64,000 nt of DNA from Chitinophaga alhagiae (lineage in GTDB: Bacteria > Bacteroidota > Bacteroidia > Chitinophagales > Chitinophagaceae): contig NZ_QXMH01000001.1 of assembly GCF_003568665.1 (NCBI RefSeq), forward strand, positions 1,426,001 through 1,490,000. Direction: 5' to 3'. This document shows, piece after piece, positions 18,447 to 27,290 of this stretch. The notes under the pieces were generated by a model. It made no database searches, was not told the DNA's origin, and worked only from the letters and a program-made list of their open reading frames with translations. Position 1 is the first letter of the stretch. Each line of letters begins with the position of its first letter. Both the position numbers and the translations under genes were made by a program.

Positions 18447-18479
18447 AATTTAACCGTGCAACGGATGCACGGTTAAATT
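18447..18479 (-). terminator. Strong terminator downstream of the S41 peptidase gene
   Basis: AATTTAACCGTGCA and TGCACGGTTAAATT form a perfect 14-bp stem with a 5-base loop. On the minus strand it is followed by a long T-rich run, the classical intrinsic terminator form. Confidence 0.9.
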
Positions 18480-18506
18480 ATAAAAGATGTAACGGGACAG
18501 GAGCAA

Positions 18507-20165
18507 TTATTTTTTTCCCAGCAGTTCCTGGTATTGGGCGGGGTTGTTGAGGAGGGCCACGGCCCGGTCTACATCACGGTCCCAGGTGAGGCCTTTCTCA
18601 ATGCGGCCCTGCTGCGGATAGTAGCGGTTCATGATCTCTTCTTCCAGCAGGTGTTTGATCTCGGTCTTATTGCGGAGCAGGTCCTGCTTTTTGTCATGTT
18701 TCATTTTCTGCTGGAGGGCCTCAAATTCTTTGGCAAGGCCGCTGTAGTACTTTTCCCTTTCCGCCGTGGTGCGGAAGCTCTCCAGGGCCTCTTCGCTGCG
18801 GGTCTTGTAGCTGTAGTCCCGCCCGTCCAGGAATTTCACGAACTCGTCAAACTCGGTCTCCGAGAGGCTGAAGCCCGCAGCGGGTTTCACCTGCTGGTGG
18901 GAGTAGTAGTATTGAGTGGCATAGTCGAAAATATACTGTTTGCGCAGCAGGGTGATGGCTACCTGGCTCAGCACCATGTTGTCTACCTTGGCGTCAGGCT
19001 CAATGCCGCCGCCATCTTTCACGGGGCGGCCGCCGGCGGTCACAAAGGAGCGGCGCAGGGAATCCGGCACGTAGTCTGCCTCTCCCTCTTCATTACGGGT
19101 AGTATAATCTATAGCCTGGATGCAGCGGCCGCTGGGCGTATAATAGCGTGCTGTGGTCACCTTCAGCTTGGCGTTGTAAGGCAGGGGGCGGGTAGTTTGC
19201 ACCAGGCCCTTGCCGTAGGAGCGCTGGCCTACTACCAGGCCGCGGTCAAGGTCCTGCACGGCGCCGGCCACAATTTCAGCCGCGGAAGCGGAGGAGCGGC
19301 TGGTGAGCACCACCAGGGGAATGGCCAGGTCCAGCGCGGTTTGCGTGGTCTTATACTCACGGTCCCAGCTTTTCACCTTGCCTTTGGTGGATACTATCAG
19401 CTTGTTCTTGTCTATAAAAATGTTGGAGAGGGTTACAGCTTCTTCCAGCAGCCCGCCGGGGTTGCCCCGCAGGTCAAGGATAATGCCTTTCAGGCCCTGG
19501 TGGTCTTTCTTCAGCTGCTCAAAGGCGTTCTGCACAGCCTGGCCGCTGCCTTCCGTGAATTGCGTCATCTTGATATAGCCGATGTTATTACGCACCACGC
19601 CGGCAAAACTCACGGGTTTCACGTTAATATCTTCCCGCACTATTTTATAGGGCGTTTCCTGCTGGGTGATGGGATGGCGCAGTACGATGTTGAGCACGGT
19701 GCCGGGGTTGCCCTTGAGGTAACGGCTCACTTCTTCCTGTTCCATGTTTTTGGCGCTCTTGCCGTCCAGCGATACAATAACGTCTCCCGCCTTTACACCT
19801 GCGCGGGCCATGGGGCTGCCTTCATATACATCTGTAATGGTAGTCCATTCTCCTTCCGTGTAAATGGAAGTGCCTACGCCACCGTATTTGCCGGTGGCCA
19901 TAAAACGCAACTCGTCCAGCTCTTCTTCCGGCACAAAGTCCGTATAGGGGTCCGTTTCTTCCAGCATGGCCTCTATGCCTTTGTGCATGAGTTTTTCGGG
20001 CGGCAGGTCTTCTACATAGTAGGTGTTCAGTTCCCGGTAAAATGCGGCAAAAATATCGAGGTTCTTGGCAATCAGGAAGTATTTATCGCTGTTGCGGAAT
20101 GCTGCAAACACCAGGCAGAGGCCCAGCAGTGAAAACAGGATGATCTTCTTTTTTGAAATCCGCAT
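18507..20165 (-). CDS. S41 family C-terminal processing peptidase
   Basis: 552 residues from ATG 20165; an upstream in-frame TTG is less likely. A single N-terminal transmembrane or signal segment (about residues 8-24) is followed by a PDZ domain (YGGVGTSIYTEGEW to VSLDGKSA) and the S41 catalytic domain, with RGNPGG, the serine-bearing SSASAAE segment near residue 293 and the lysine of SYGKG near 319. A C-terminal extension of about 150 residues is charged and helical. The CtpA/Prc type trims C-termini of envelope proteins in the periplasm. It lies directly after yidD on the same strand (32 bp). Confidence 0.93.
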   Translation of the reverse strand: MRISKKKIILFSLLGLCLVFAAFRNSDKYFLIAKNLDIFAAFYRELNTYYVEDLPPEKLMHKGIEAMLEETDPYTDFVPEEELDELRFMATGKYGGVGTSIYTEGEWTTITDVYEGSPMARAGVKAGDVIVSLDGKSAKNMEQEEVSRYLKGNPGTVLNIVLRHPITQQETPYKIVREDINVKPVSFAGVVRNNIGYIKMTQFTEGSGQAVQNAFEQLKKDHQGLKGIILDLRGNPGGLLEEAVTLSNIFIDKNKLIVSTKGKVKSWDREYKTTQTALDLAIPLVVLTSRSSASAAEIVAGAVQDLDRGLVVGQRSYGKGLVQTTRPLPYNAKLKVTTARYYTPSGRCIQAIDYTTRNEEGEADYVPDSLRRSFVTAGGRPVKDGGGIEPDAKVDNMVLSQVAITLLRKQYIFDYATQYYYSHQQVKPAAGFSLSETEFDEFVKFLDGRDYSYKTRSEEALESFRTTAEREKYYSGLAKEFEALQQKMKHDKKQDLLRNKTEIKHLLEEEIMNRYYPQQGRIEKGLTWDRDVDRAVALLNNPAQYQELLGKK

Positions 20166-20197
20166 GCTGTACAATTGTAAAGATGAATGAAGCCCGG

Positions 20198-20428
20198 TTA
20201 AGGTACCGGGTCGTAACCGTGGCCTCCCCAGGGATTACACCGGAGGATGCGCCTCGTGGTAAGCCAGAAGCCTTTAAAGATACCATGCTTTTTGAACGCT
20301 TCCAATCCGTATTGTGAGCAGGTAGGCGTATATCTGCAGCGGGAGCCGAGCAGGGGGCTCAGGCACCACTGGTATATTTTGATGAGTATGATGAAAGGGA
20401 TGCCGAGTATTTGCAGTATTTTCTTCAT
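20198..20428 (-). CDS. yidD: Membrane protein insertion efficiency factor YidD
   Basis: 76 residues. An N-terminal amphipathic or hydrophobic helix ([20 protein letters not shown]) is followed by the family core: [11 protein letters not shown], with three conserved cysteines in this part, and a [13 protein letters not shown] end. YidD assists insertion of membrane proteins by YidC. It follows rnpA; its ATG overlaps or touches the rnpA stop codon, as in many bacteria. yidC itself is not in the window. Confidence 0.95.
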   Translation of the reverse strand: MKKILQILGIPFIILIKIYQWCLSPLLGSRCRYTPTCSQYGLEAFKKHGIFKGFWLTTRRILRCNPWGGHGYDPVP

Positions 20429-20790
20429 TATTGCACACTATCCGCCGGCCACTTGTTTGTTTCCTTTACCAGCTTCTCTAAAATTACCGAAAATTTATGG
20501 CGCAACGTGGGGAAATCGGGTATTTTTTTGTCTGTATAGATAAAAAAAACGGCCATCCGGGCGGATCTGGCCTGCAATGCATCGTACAGCACCTGTTTTT
20601 CCAGGCGGTAACATTCCCGGCCCAGGCGTTTGATGCGGTTGCGGTCTACCGCCCGGGGAAAGCGGCGGGAAGACACGCTGAAACCGGCCTGAACGGGGTA
20701 CTTTTCCGTGGTGAGCCTGGCCGGCATAAAGATCACCCGGTAAGGGAAAACAGAAAACGCTTTTCCGTCCCGAAAAAGCGTTTCAATCAT
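20428..20790 (-). CDS. rnpA: Ribonuclease P protein component (start uncertain)
   Basis: The protein subunit of RNase P, which processes the 5' ends of tRNA. Core motifs are present: [33 protein letters not shown] (the RNR arginine-rich helix). From the ATG at 20790 the protein has 120 residues but lacks the conserved N-terminal segment. The reading frame continues upstream as TYSFNKEEKLKSRK, which matches the family N-terminus, yet has no ATG, GTG, TTG or CTG before the stop codon at 20851-20853. ATT at 20844 (reading MAIKTYSF) or ATA at 20838 are possible true starts. It lies between rpmH and yidD, the standard order. Confidence 0.93.
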   Translation of the reverse strand: MIETLFRDGKAFSVFPYRVIFMPARLTTEKYPVQAGFSVSSRRFPRAVDRNRIKRLGRECYRLEKQVLYDALQARSARMAVFFIYTDKKIPDFPTLRHKFSVILEKLVKETNKWPADSVQ

Positions 20791-20860
20791 TTTCCTGCTT
20801 TTTAACTTCTCTTCCTTGTTAAAAGAATAAGTTTTTATGGCAATATGAATTTATGACGGA

Positions 20861-21016
20861 TTATTTCAGCTTGCGCTCGTCAGATACAGTCAGTTTTTTT
20901 CTGCCTTTGGCCCGGCGGGATGCCAATACTTTACGGCCGTTGGCAGTTTCCATTCTCTTTCTGAAACCGTGTACGCTCTTTCTGCGTCTGTTATGCGGTT
21001 GAAAAGTACGTTTCAT
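20861..21016 (-). CDS. rpmH: 50S ribosomal protein L34
   Basis: 51 residues starting [20 protein letters not shown], with the later [18 protein letters not shown] segment, all characteristic of L34. The gene heads the rpmH-rnpA-yidD group, and the conserved N-terminal coding sequence of rnpA begins only about 20 bp after its stop. A -7 box (TACCTTTG) lies about 130 bp upstream, implying a long leader. Confidence 0.98.
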   Translation of the reverse strand: MKRTFQPHNRRRKSVHGFRKRMETANGRKVLASRRAKGRKKLTVSDERKLK

Positions 21017-21148
21017 CTGTTAATGTTTGTTTTGCTTTGTCAGACGGAACCGCGCATGCCCGGTTTCATCCTTTTTTAATTTTTCACTTAAACTTTGATA
21101 CCCTTCCGTTTCAGGCAGACTGTGATCAGCCCCGTTTAAAACGGAAGG

Positions 21149-21156
21149 CAAAGGTA
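21149..21156 (-). promoter_or_regulatory. -7 box (TACCTTTG) of the rpmH group
   Basis: On the minus strand TACCTTTG matches TAnnTTTG; no clear TTTG sits at the usual -33 distance. The leader to ATG 21016 would be about 125 nt, long enough for ribosomal-protein-style control, though no known leader element was recognised. Confidence 0.45.
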
Positions 21157-21345
21157 GGGTAAAATATTTAAATTGAAAAGCAGGGGCGGAAATAAAAAGA
21201 CAAAAAATGGAGGCAGACAATAATGTATTGATAATCAAATACCTATAAATAAACACCCCGCTTCAATCCCTGCCTGTTCCGGGGAAATCTGCGCCCGGGT
21301 ACATGAACGGCCCCATCAGCAGGTCTGTTCCTCCCTAAAATAAAA

Positions 21346-21375
21346 ACCGGGAGGCCATGTTTACAGCCTCCCGGT
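21346..21375 (-). terminator. Terminator of the bamA-skp-skp transcript
   Basis: A 10-bp perfect stem (ACCGGGAGGC with GCCTCCCGGT) and a T-rich tail on the minus strand follow the second OmpH gene by about 20 bp. It marks the end of the large envelope gene cluster. Confidence 0.85.
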
Positions 21376-21393
21376 CTCCATTCGTTATTACGT

Positions 21394-21936
21394 TTATTTG
21401 GCAGGCGCGGCAGCGGTAGCCGAAATGCCCAGCTTGGTTTTCACGGCAGCCAGAATATCATCTCCGGCAGGTGAAACCAGCAGGCCACCCTGAGAGCTGT
21501 CCAGCACATAGTTGTACCCTTTTTCTTTGGCCACGTCTTCAATAGCTTTGCGGGCTTTGTCATATACCGGCCGCAGCAGTTCATTCTGTTTCTGGCCGAT
21601 CTTTTCCTGGGCCACTTGCTGGAACTGCTGAATGCGTTGTTGTGCTTCCTGGATCTCTTTGGCTTTTACTTCCTTCATGGTTTCGCTCATGGTAGGAGTT
21701 TTGGCGAGCTCGTCGTCAAAAGCCTTCATTTTCCTGTTATATTCGTCAATGAGTGTTTTGCTTTCTTTTTCGAGATTTCCGGCAAAGGTTTCAATTTCTG
21801 TCTGAGCTTTTTTGCTTTCCGGCATAGCCTCTATCAGCGCCTGGGTATTGATATGCGCGATTTTGGACTGTGCAGAGGCCTTCACACTGCAAAAGCCGGT
21901 GAATGCAACAATTGCAATAATTACGTACTTCTTCAT
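21394..21936 (-). CDS. OmpH/Skp-family periplasmic chaperone (second copy)
   Basis: 180 residues. A signal peptide ends near residue 22 (KASAQ). The mature part starts with SKIAHINTQALIEAMPESKK, the beta strand typical of Skp/OmpH. A long Gln/Lys/Glu-rich coiled coil spans about residues 35-125, and the C-terminal strand YNYVLDSSQGGLLV closes the barrel of the trimer. The protein would hold unfolded outer-membrane proteins in the periplasm for BamA. It is the last gene of the cluster, 61 bp after a paralogue, and is followed by a strong terminator. The Ala-rich tail is unremarkable. Confidence 0.92.
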   Translation of the reverse strand: MKKYVIIAIVAFTGFCSVKASAQSKIAHINTQALIEAMPESKKAQTEIETFAGNLEKESKTLIDEYNRKMKAFDDELAKTPTMSETMKEVKAKEIQEAQQRIQQFQQVAQEKIGQKQNELLRPVYDKARKAIEDVAKEKGYNYVLDSSQGGLLVSPAGDDILAAVKTKLGISATAAAPAK

Positions 21937-21997
21937 GATGATGTTGTCTAGTGTTTAAAAGAAAATAAAAAAGTTATAGGTAGAGAATAATGACTGG

Positions 21998-22513
21998 TTA
22001 TTTTTTTACGCCCAGTGATTTCAGTATTTCCTCGCTTTTGTCCAGTTTCGGGTCTGAAAAAATAACGGTGATGCCGCCTGACTTGTCCAGCACAAAATCA
22101 TACATACGCGCAGCCGCCAGCTTTTGTACAGCATTGTAGATCTTGTCCTGGATGGGCTTCACCAGCTCTTCCCTCTTCTTGAACAGGTCTCCCTCATACC
22201 CGAAGCGGCTCTTCTGCAGGTCTTTGGCGTCTTTTTCCCGCGCAATGATCTCGTCTTCCCTTTTCCGTTTCAGCTCGTCTGTCAGCATGACCTGTTCCGC
22301 CTGATAGGATTTGTACATCCTGTCTACTTCCTGGAACTTGGCGTCGATCTCTTTCTGCCACTGTTCAGCAATAGCATCCAGCTTCTTTTGCGCATCCTTG
22401 TAATCGGGAATGCTTTCAAGAATGTATTTGGTATCTATCACACAATACTTCTGTGCCAGCGCCCCCATTACGGAGCCAATTACCAAAGCCGCTGTGATCA
22501 AAAATCTTTTCAT
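21998..22513 (-). CDS. OmpH/Skp-family periplasmic chaperone (first copy)
   Basis: 171 residues from ATG 22513; the frame is open further upstream, but MKRFLITAALVIGSVMGALA is an obvious signal peptide. The mature start YCVIDTKYILESIPDYKDAQ, the central charged coiled coil and the closing YDFVLDKSGGITVIFSDPK strand are typical of Skp/OmpH. It lies 67 bp after bamA, whose substrates it should chaperone. The paralogue downstream shares the layout but little of the sequence; paired copies are common in Bacteroidota. Confidence 0.93.
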   Translation of the reverse strand: MKRFLITAALVIGSVMGALAQKYCVIDTKYILESIPDYKDAQKKLDAIAEQWQKEIDAKFQEVDRMYKSYQAEQVMLTDELKRKREDEIIAREKDAKDLQKSRFGYEGDLFKKREELVKPIQDKIYNAVQKLAAARMYDFVLDKSGGITVIFSDPKLDKSEEILKSLGVKK

Positions 22514-22580
22514 GTGAATAAGGTTTGTTAGGTTATACTGCATCCCGTTTCCGGGGGTTTCGCAATATATAATAAATATT

Positions 22581-25325
22581 TTATTCCGGTTCAAAGCCCA
22601 GCATGAAGGTAAACTTGGCGGCATCCTTCATTCCTGCGCCCGGCCTTAACCTATCCAATCCTATGCCATAGTCAAAACCAAGCAGGCCGAACATGGGCAG
22701 GTAGAAGCGCGCACCCACGCCCACAGAGCGCCGCAGGCGGAACGGGTCATATTCTTTGAAGTCGCGGTAACCGTTGGCCGCTTCCATGAATATGAGGCCG
22801 AAAATGGTGGAGCTCGGGTTGAGGCTGAAGGGATAGCGCAGTTCCATCACATATTTGTTAAACATGGTGAAACCGGAGTACCCTGCCGGTATGCCCCCGT
22901 TTTCCGGGTTCAGCTTCGGGTTGGAGGTATAATATACCGGGTATCCGCGTTGGGAAATAATGTCCCTGTCATATACCGCAAAGTTGCTCAGACCATCGCC
23001 GCCCAGCTCAAAGCGCCCGAAGGGAGAAAGCGTGGTGCGGTTGTTGTACCGGCCCAGGTAACCGAATTTGGCGGCCACTTTCAGTACCAGCGATTTATTG
23101 TCTGTACCGCGGGGGCGGCTGAGAGGCACGTACCATTCAGCGCTCATACGGTATTTCTGGTATTCAATGAACTTGAACTGTTCCGCAATAGGTTCGGCCT
23201 TGTAGTCCTTCTCCGGGTTGAACATGGAGTACGGCGGTGTGAACTGGCCATACAGCATAAAGCTGGAGCCGCTGCGCGGGAAGATCTGCTGGTCAACGGA
23301 AGAGCGCGCCAGCGTAAGGCGGAAGCTCAGGTTGTTGGACGTGCCGGTTTCGAAGCCGGGCATGCCAAAGTAGTTATAGTCCCACAGTTTATAACGCTGG
23401 TACTGAATGGAGTATTGCAGGGAGAACCAGTCGTCAGGCCAGCGCAGCTGCTTGCCCAGTGAAATGGAGCCACCCATAACCTTCAGGTATGCGTTTTCGT
23501 TCTCTACCGTCTGGCCATAATATTTGGCCATGGCAAACGGGCTCTGGTGGCTGCTGTAGAAGCTCACGGAGAAGGGGTTCCGTTTTTTGCCACCCAGCCA
23601 GGGTTCGGTGAAAGAGAAGTTATAGGAGCGGTATGCTTTACCGTTGGAAGATATCCTTACGCTCAGTTTCTGGCCATCGCCGCTGGGCAACGGGTCCCAG
23701 GTCTCTTTCCTGAAAATATTGCGCAGGGAGAAGTTGTTGAAGGTTACGCCGAGCGTACCGGTGAGGCCGATGTAGCCGCCCCAGCCCGCGGACAGCTCCA
23801 GCTGGTCATTGGCCCTTTCTTCCACTTTGTAGTCAATATCCACGGTACCGTTCTGCACATCGGGCACTGGATTGATGCCAATGGTTTCCGGGTTGAAGAA
23901 ACCGAGCTGAGAAATTTCACGCTGGGAGCGCATCAGGTTCTGCCGGCTGAATTTTTCACCGGGCAGGGTGCGCAGCTCGCGGCGGATCACGTGCTCATTG
24001 GTCTTTTCGTTACCGGCAATGCGTATATCTTTGATGGTGGCCTGCGGGCCTTCCTGTATGCGGATCTCGTAGTCAATAGTATCTCCGCGGATACCAATTT
24101 CCACGGGGTCTACCTGGAAGAAGAGGTAACCGTCATCCATGTAGAGGCTGCCAATGTCCCCACCTTCGGGACCGGGAGGGTTGCCAAGGCGTTTGCCCAG
24201 CAGCTCCAGGTTATATACATCGCCCTTTTTAATGCCGAGGCCGCGGGAAAGCACGGTATCGCTGTACACGGTATTACCCCGCCAGGTAATGTTGCCGAAA
24301 TAATATTTCTTGCCTTCTTCTATCTGCATTTCCACGTTCAGGTTCCCTTTGGCGGAGCTGTAGGTGGTGTCGTTCACGATCTGTGCGTCGCGGAAGCCTT
24401 TGGAGTTGTAAAAAGCAATGAGTTTTTCCTTGTCTTCAGTGTATTTGACGTCGTTAAACTTGGCAGAAGAAAAAAGGTGGAAGCGGAAGTAGGGGTCCAG
24501 TTTTTGAAGGGTACGGGTGGCGGAAAGGAAACCCATGTCTTTCCAGTAGCTGTCTGAAGTGGCCATGCTGTCCGTCCAGGCGTCAGCCATTTCAGGGTAA
24601 AGGGTGATGCGGGTCAGTTCCTTGGTGCCCTTCATTTTCTTCTTCAGCGCATTGTCTGCCAGGTTTTCGTTACCTACAATATTGATATCGTTCACCTTTA
24701 CCTTGTTCCCCTTGGTTACCCAGAAGATCACAGATGCCGAATTAATGGCCGGCGGGGGGTCTTTTCTTTCTTCCATGCGAACGGTCACATTGCGAAAACC
24801 TTTTTCCGCGTAATACTTGCGTACTACGGCCAGGGTATTTTGCTGGAGTGCTTCCGTTACCACGCTCCCCTTGCGCAGGGCGGCCTTGGTAACCAGTTCG
24901 TCCGATTCGGATTTTTTAACGCCCCTGAATACAAAGGAAGACATCCGCGGCTTCTCTACCAGGTTGATTTCCAGCCATACTTTGTTGCCTTCTATTTTGG
25001 TGATGTAGATAGCGATGTTCGAGAACAGGCGTTGCCCCCACAGTGCCTGTATGGCTTTGGCAAAGTGGTCTCCGGGCATCACCACCTTGTCGCCAACAGC
25101 AAGGCCGGAGAGGGAAAGCAGTAATGATTTATCGAGAAACTCTGTACCGGTTACGGCAATGTCGGCAATGTCGAATTGCTGCGGGTTACCCAGGGAAAAA
25201 GGGCTGATGTCCGCCGGTCTTTCTGCCGGTGGGGGAACAGTATCCCTTTGTTGGGCACGCGCAGTTATACCCGCGCTGCAACATAAAACTACGGCCAGGA
25301 GGCTTTTAGGAAACGATTTCTTCAT
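22581..25325 (-). CDS. bamA: Outer membrane protein assembly factor BamA
   Basis: 914 residues. A signal peptide ends about residue 24 (TARA). Several POTRA domains (about 50-480) include recurring IAVTGTEFL, INIVGNENL and IRIAGNEKT-type strands. The C-terminal Omp85 barrel ends in an aromatic-type strand (FTFMLGFEPE), with the conserved barrel motif region around RSVGVGARFYLPMFGLLGFD. It inserts barrel proteins into the outer membrane. Its ATG lies 20 bp inside the 3' end of uppS, so translation of the two is probably coupled, and two Skp-type chaperone genes follow. Confidence 0.97.
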   Translation of the reverse strand: MKKSFPKSLLAVVLCCSAGITARAQQRDTVPPPAERPADISPFSLGNPQQFDIADIAVTGTEFLDKSLLLSLSGLAVGDKVVMPGDHFAKAIQALWGQRLFSNIAIYITKIEGNKVWLEINLVEKPRMSSFVFRGVKKSESDELVTKAALRKGSVVTEALQQNTLAVVRKYYAEKGFRNVTVRMEERKDPPPAINSASVIFWVTKGNKVKVNDINIVGNENLADNALKKKMKGTKELTRITLYPEMADAWTDSMATSDSYWKDMGFLSATRTLQKLDPYFRFHLFSSAKFNDVKYTEDKEKLIAFYNSKGFRDAQIVNDTTYSSAKGNLNVEMQIEEGKKYYFGNITWRGNTVYSDTVLSRGLGIKKGDVYNLELLGKRLGNPPGPEGGDIGSLYMDDGYLFFQVDPVEIGIRGDTIDYEIRIQEGPQATIKDIRIAGNEKTNEHVIRRELRTLPGEKFSRQNLMRSQREISQLGFFNPETIGINPVPDVQNGTVDIDYKVEERANDQLELSAGWGGYIGLTGTLGVTFNNFSLRNIFRKETWDPLPSGDGQKLSVRISSNGKAYRSYNFSFTEPWLGGKKRNPFSVSFYSSHQSPFAMAKYYGQTVENENAYLKVMGGSISLGKQLRWPDDWFSLQYSIQYQRYKLWDYNYFGMPGFETGTSNNLSFRLTLARSSVDQQIFPRSGSSFMLYGQFTPPYSMFNPEKDYKAEPIAEQFKFIEYQKYRMSAEWYVPLSRPRGTDNKSLVLKVAAKFGYLGRYNNRTTLSPFGRFELGGDGLSNFAVYDRDIISQRGYPVYYTSNPKLNPENGGIPAGYSGFTMFNKYVMELRYPFSLNPSSTIFGLIFMEAANGYRDFKEYDPFRLRRSVGVGARFYLPMFGLLGFDYGIGLDRLRPGAGMKDAAKFTFMLGFEPE

Positions 25326-26067
25326 TCTGCTGTATTTGTTCGCTTGTTTTGCCGAATCGACGTTCTCTGGTTTGATAATTTAAGATGGCTTCGTAAAGAT
25401 TCTCCTTGCGGAAATCGGGCCAGCGTGTACTGGTAAAATAAAGTTCCGCATAGGCCAGCTGGTACAATAAGAAGTTACTTATACGGTGTTCGCCGCTGGT
25501 CCGGATCATCAGCTCGGGGTCCGGCAGTTTGGCGGTGCATAGGTATTTTTCCCATAGTTCCGGCGTCAGCTCCTCCGGGTTAAGCTTGCCGGCCTGCGCG
25601 TCCCTTGCAACGCTGCGGGCGGCCTGCACTATTTCCCAGCGGGCGCTGTAGCTCAGTGCCATAACAAGGTTAAGCCCCTTGTTTGGCGCCGTAATATCCA
25701 TAGCTTCCTGCAGCTCACGTTGGCAGTGAGCCGGCAGCATGGTCATATCTCCGATCACGTGCAGGCGTATGTTGTTCTTGTTCAGGGTATCCACCTCCTT
25801 GCGGATGGTGGTTACCAGCAGCTCCATGATACCATTCACTTCATACACCGGACGGTCCCAGTTTTCTGTAGAAAATGCGTACAGCGTAAGGTACTCTATG
25901 CCCAGCTCGGCACAGCCTTCCACTATATCGCGCACACTTTCCACTCCCTGATGGTGCCCGTAGAGCCGGTCCTGACCCCGCTCCTTGGCCCAGCGGCCAT
26001 TGCCGTCCATAATGATGGCAATATGTCGAGGCAGTCGTTGCAGGTCTAATTGATCCTTCAAACTCAT
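25306..26067 (-). CDS. uppS: Isoprenyl transferase (undecaprenyl diphosphate synthase)
   Basis: 253 residues from ATG 26067, which begins MSLKDQLDLQ; a longer frame upstream lacks family sequence. The catalytic motif MDGNGRWAKERG contains Asp21. Further signatures are the LTLYAFSTENWDRP motif and the C-terminal PELMIRTSGEHRISNFLLYQ with the diphosphate-binding arginines. It makes the C55 lipid carrier for peptidoglycan and other glycans. The gene overlaps bamA by 20 bp, which ties lipid-carrier and outer-membrane assembly genes into one transcript. A TATCTTTG -7 box lies 43 bp upstream. Confidence 0.97.
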   Translation of the reverse strand: MSLKDQLDLQRLPRHIAIIMDGNGRWAKERGQDRLYGHHQGVESVRDIVEGCAELGIEYLTLYAFSTENWDRPVYEVNGIMELLVTTIRKEVDTLNKNNIRLHVIGDMTMLPAHCQRELQEAMDITAPNKGLNLVMALSYSARWEIVQAARSVARDAQAGKLNPEELTPELWEKYLCTAKLPDPELMIRTSGEHRISNFLLYQLAYAELYFTSTRWPDFRKENLYEAILNYQTRERRFGKTSEQIQQNEEIVS

Positions 26068-26109
26068 GACTATTTCAGGCGTGTTAAAAACAGATTTACT
26101 AAAAGTGTG

Positions 26110-26117
26110 CAAAGATA
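26110..26117 (-). promoter_or_regulatory. -7 box (TATCTTTG) of uppS-bamA
   Basis: TATCTTTG on the minus strand fits TAnnTTTG exactly. With a start point near 26103 the leader to ATG 26067 is about 35 nt. No exact -33 element is at the usual distance. It suggests that uppS-bamA-skp-skp can be transcribed independently of porG. Confidence 0.5.
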
Positions 26118-26209
26118 CAAAAATAACTTTATGCCCTTTCCTGCAAAGGGGGCGGGGTGGTTTTAACGTAGTTTTAACGGGAATAGCGGCTGGGGGCGCA
26201 TTTTGGGCC

Positions 26210-27073
26210 TTAGAACTTACAGCGGTAGGAGGTGAAAAGGATGCCCAGGGTGACCTCTATGGTGGCAAACTGGTCTTTATCCCGGCTATTGCCCCTTTGG
26301 CGGCCCATTTCCCCTATGGGCGGGCCTGTAACCGCCGAACGGTCCTGCAGAATGGCGGCTATGGTGTTGCTCCCGTCCGGCTTGGCGGCAAAGGCGTCCA
26401 TCCCGGCGTAAGTGGTGCTCACATCGTCCAGGTAATCCGTTTGGGTGAAGCGGAACAGGCATTCCACCCCTATATTCAGCCGCCGGTTCAGGCTGTATTT
26501 GAAGCCGCCCCCTATGAGCCAGGCGTAGGAGTACAGCTGGTAGGGCTTGCGGTCCGGGAAGCGGCTGGTGCCCTGCCCTTCCGTATGCAGGGGCTGCAGA
26601 AAGTATTTGTTGTTCTGGTAATACGCATAGGGGTTAAAATGGAAAAAAGAGGCGCCCAGGGTGAGGTAGGGAGAAAACCGGTAGTTGTCGCTGCCGGGCT
26701 CAAAGCGGAAAAAGTTAAAATCCCCCTGTACGGCCAGCTCATACAGGTCTGTATTGAAGCTCAGATTGCGCCGCCGCTGGAAGCTGTTGGTATTGTAGAC
26801 ATCTGAATACCCCAGCTGCATGAAGCGGAAATGGGCCCTGGCCCCCACGTAACCATTGAAATACTTGCGGTAGTAAATGCCCACAGCGGGCTTGATGGCC
26901 TGCAGGCCGGTATGGGTGTTCAGGTCGCCAAAATAATGCGCGCCGCCGGCCGTAAAACCCAGTTCTCCCACGTAGCTCTCCTCGTTCTGGGCCAAGGCCT
27001 TGTTAAACGGCAGCAACGCCAGCCCGAGGGCGGCCGTTAGCAAAACCTTCAAATAAATACGCGATTGCAGCAT
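26210..27073 (-). CDS. porG: PorG/DUF6089-type outer membrane barrel protein
   Basis: 287 residues. A signal peptide ends about residue 28 (NKALA). The mature protein begins YVGELGFTAGGAHYFGDLNT, and alternating aromatic strands such as IKPAVGIYYRKYFNGYVGARAHF and FATIEVTLGILF indicate a beta barrel. The GGAHYFGDLN motif and position between nadK and uppS match PorG, a type IX secretion system component of Porphyromonas. The whole barrel is small, about 12 or fewer strands. No other Por/Gld secretion genes are adjacent except gldC 6 kb away, so function by location is inferred. Confidence 0.85.
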   Translation of the reverse strand: MLQSRIYLKVLLTAALGLALLPFNKALAQNEESYVGELGFTAGGAHYFGDLNTHTGLQAIKPAVGIYYRKYFNGYVGARAHFRFMQLGYSDVYNTNSFQRRRNLSFNTDLYELAVQGDFNFFRFEPGSDNYRFSPYLTLGASFFHFNPYAYYQNNKYFLQPLHTEGQGTSRFPDRKPYQLYSYAWLIGGGFKYSLNRRLNIGVECLFRFTQTDYLDDVSTTYAGMDAFAAKPDGSNTIAAILQDRSAVTGPPIGEMGRQRGNSRDKDQFATIEVTLGILFTSYRCKF

Positions 27074-27290
27074 AAAGTACCAGTAAAAACGTAAAATAAG
27101 CCATTTTCATCTGTGGGCCCCGGACTTTTTCAATGGCCTGATGCCACCGCGCATTCACATTCCCAGTCATAGAAACATTTCCCGGAAGCGGTTTTACCCG
27201 CCACTATCTGGCTTTTTCAAGGACAGACGGGAGCCTCGTAGGGGTGTTTGCCCCGTGCATAAACGCTTGGGGGGCCCGGCTTCGTATAAC

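Noticed and set aside
21020..21256. A 78-residue frame upstream of rpmH
   Set aside because: It covers the probable rpmH leader and promoter, and its sequence has no conserved feature.
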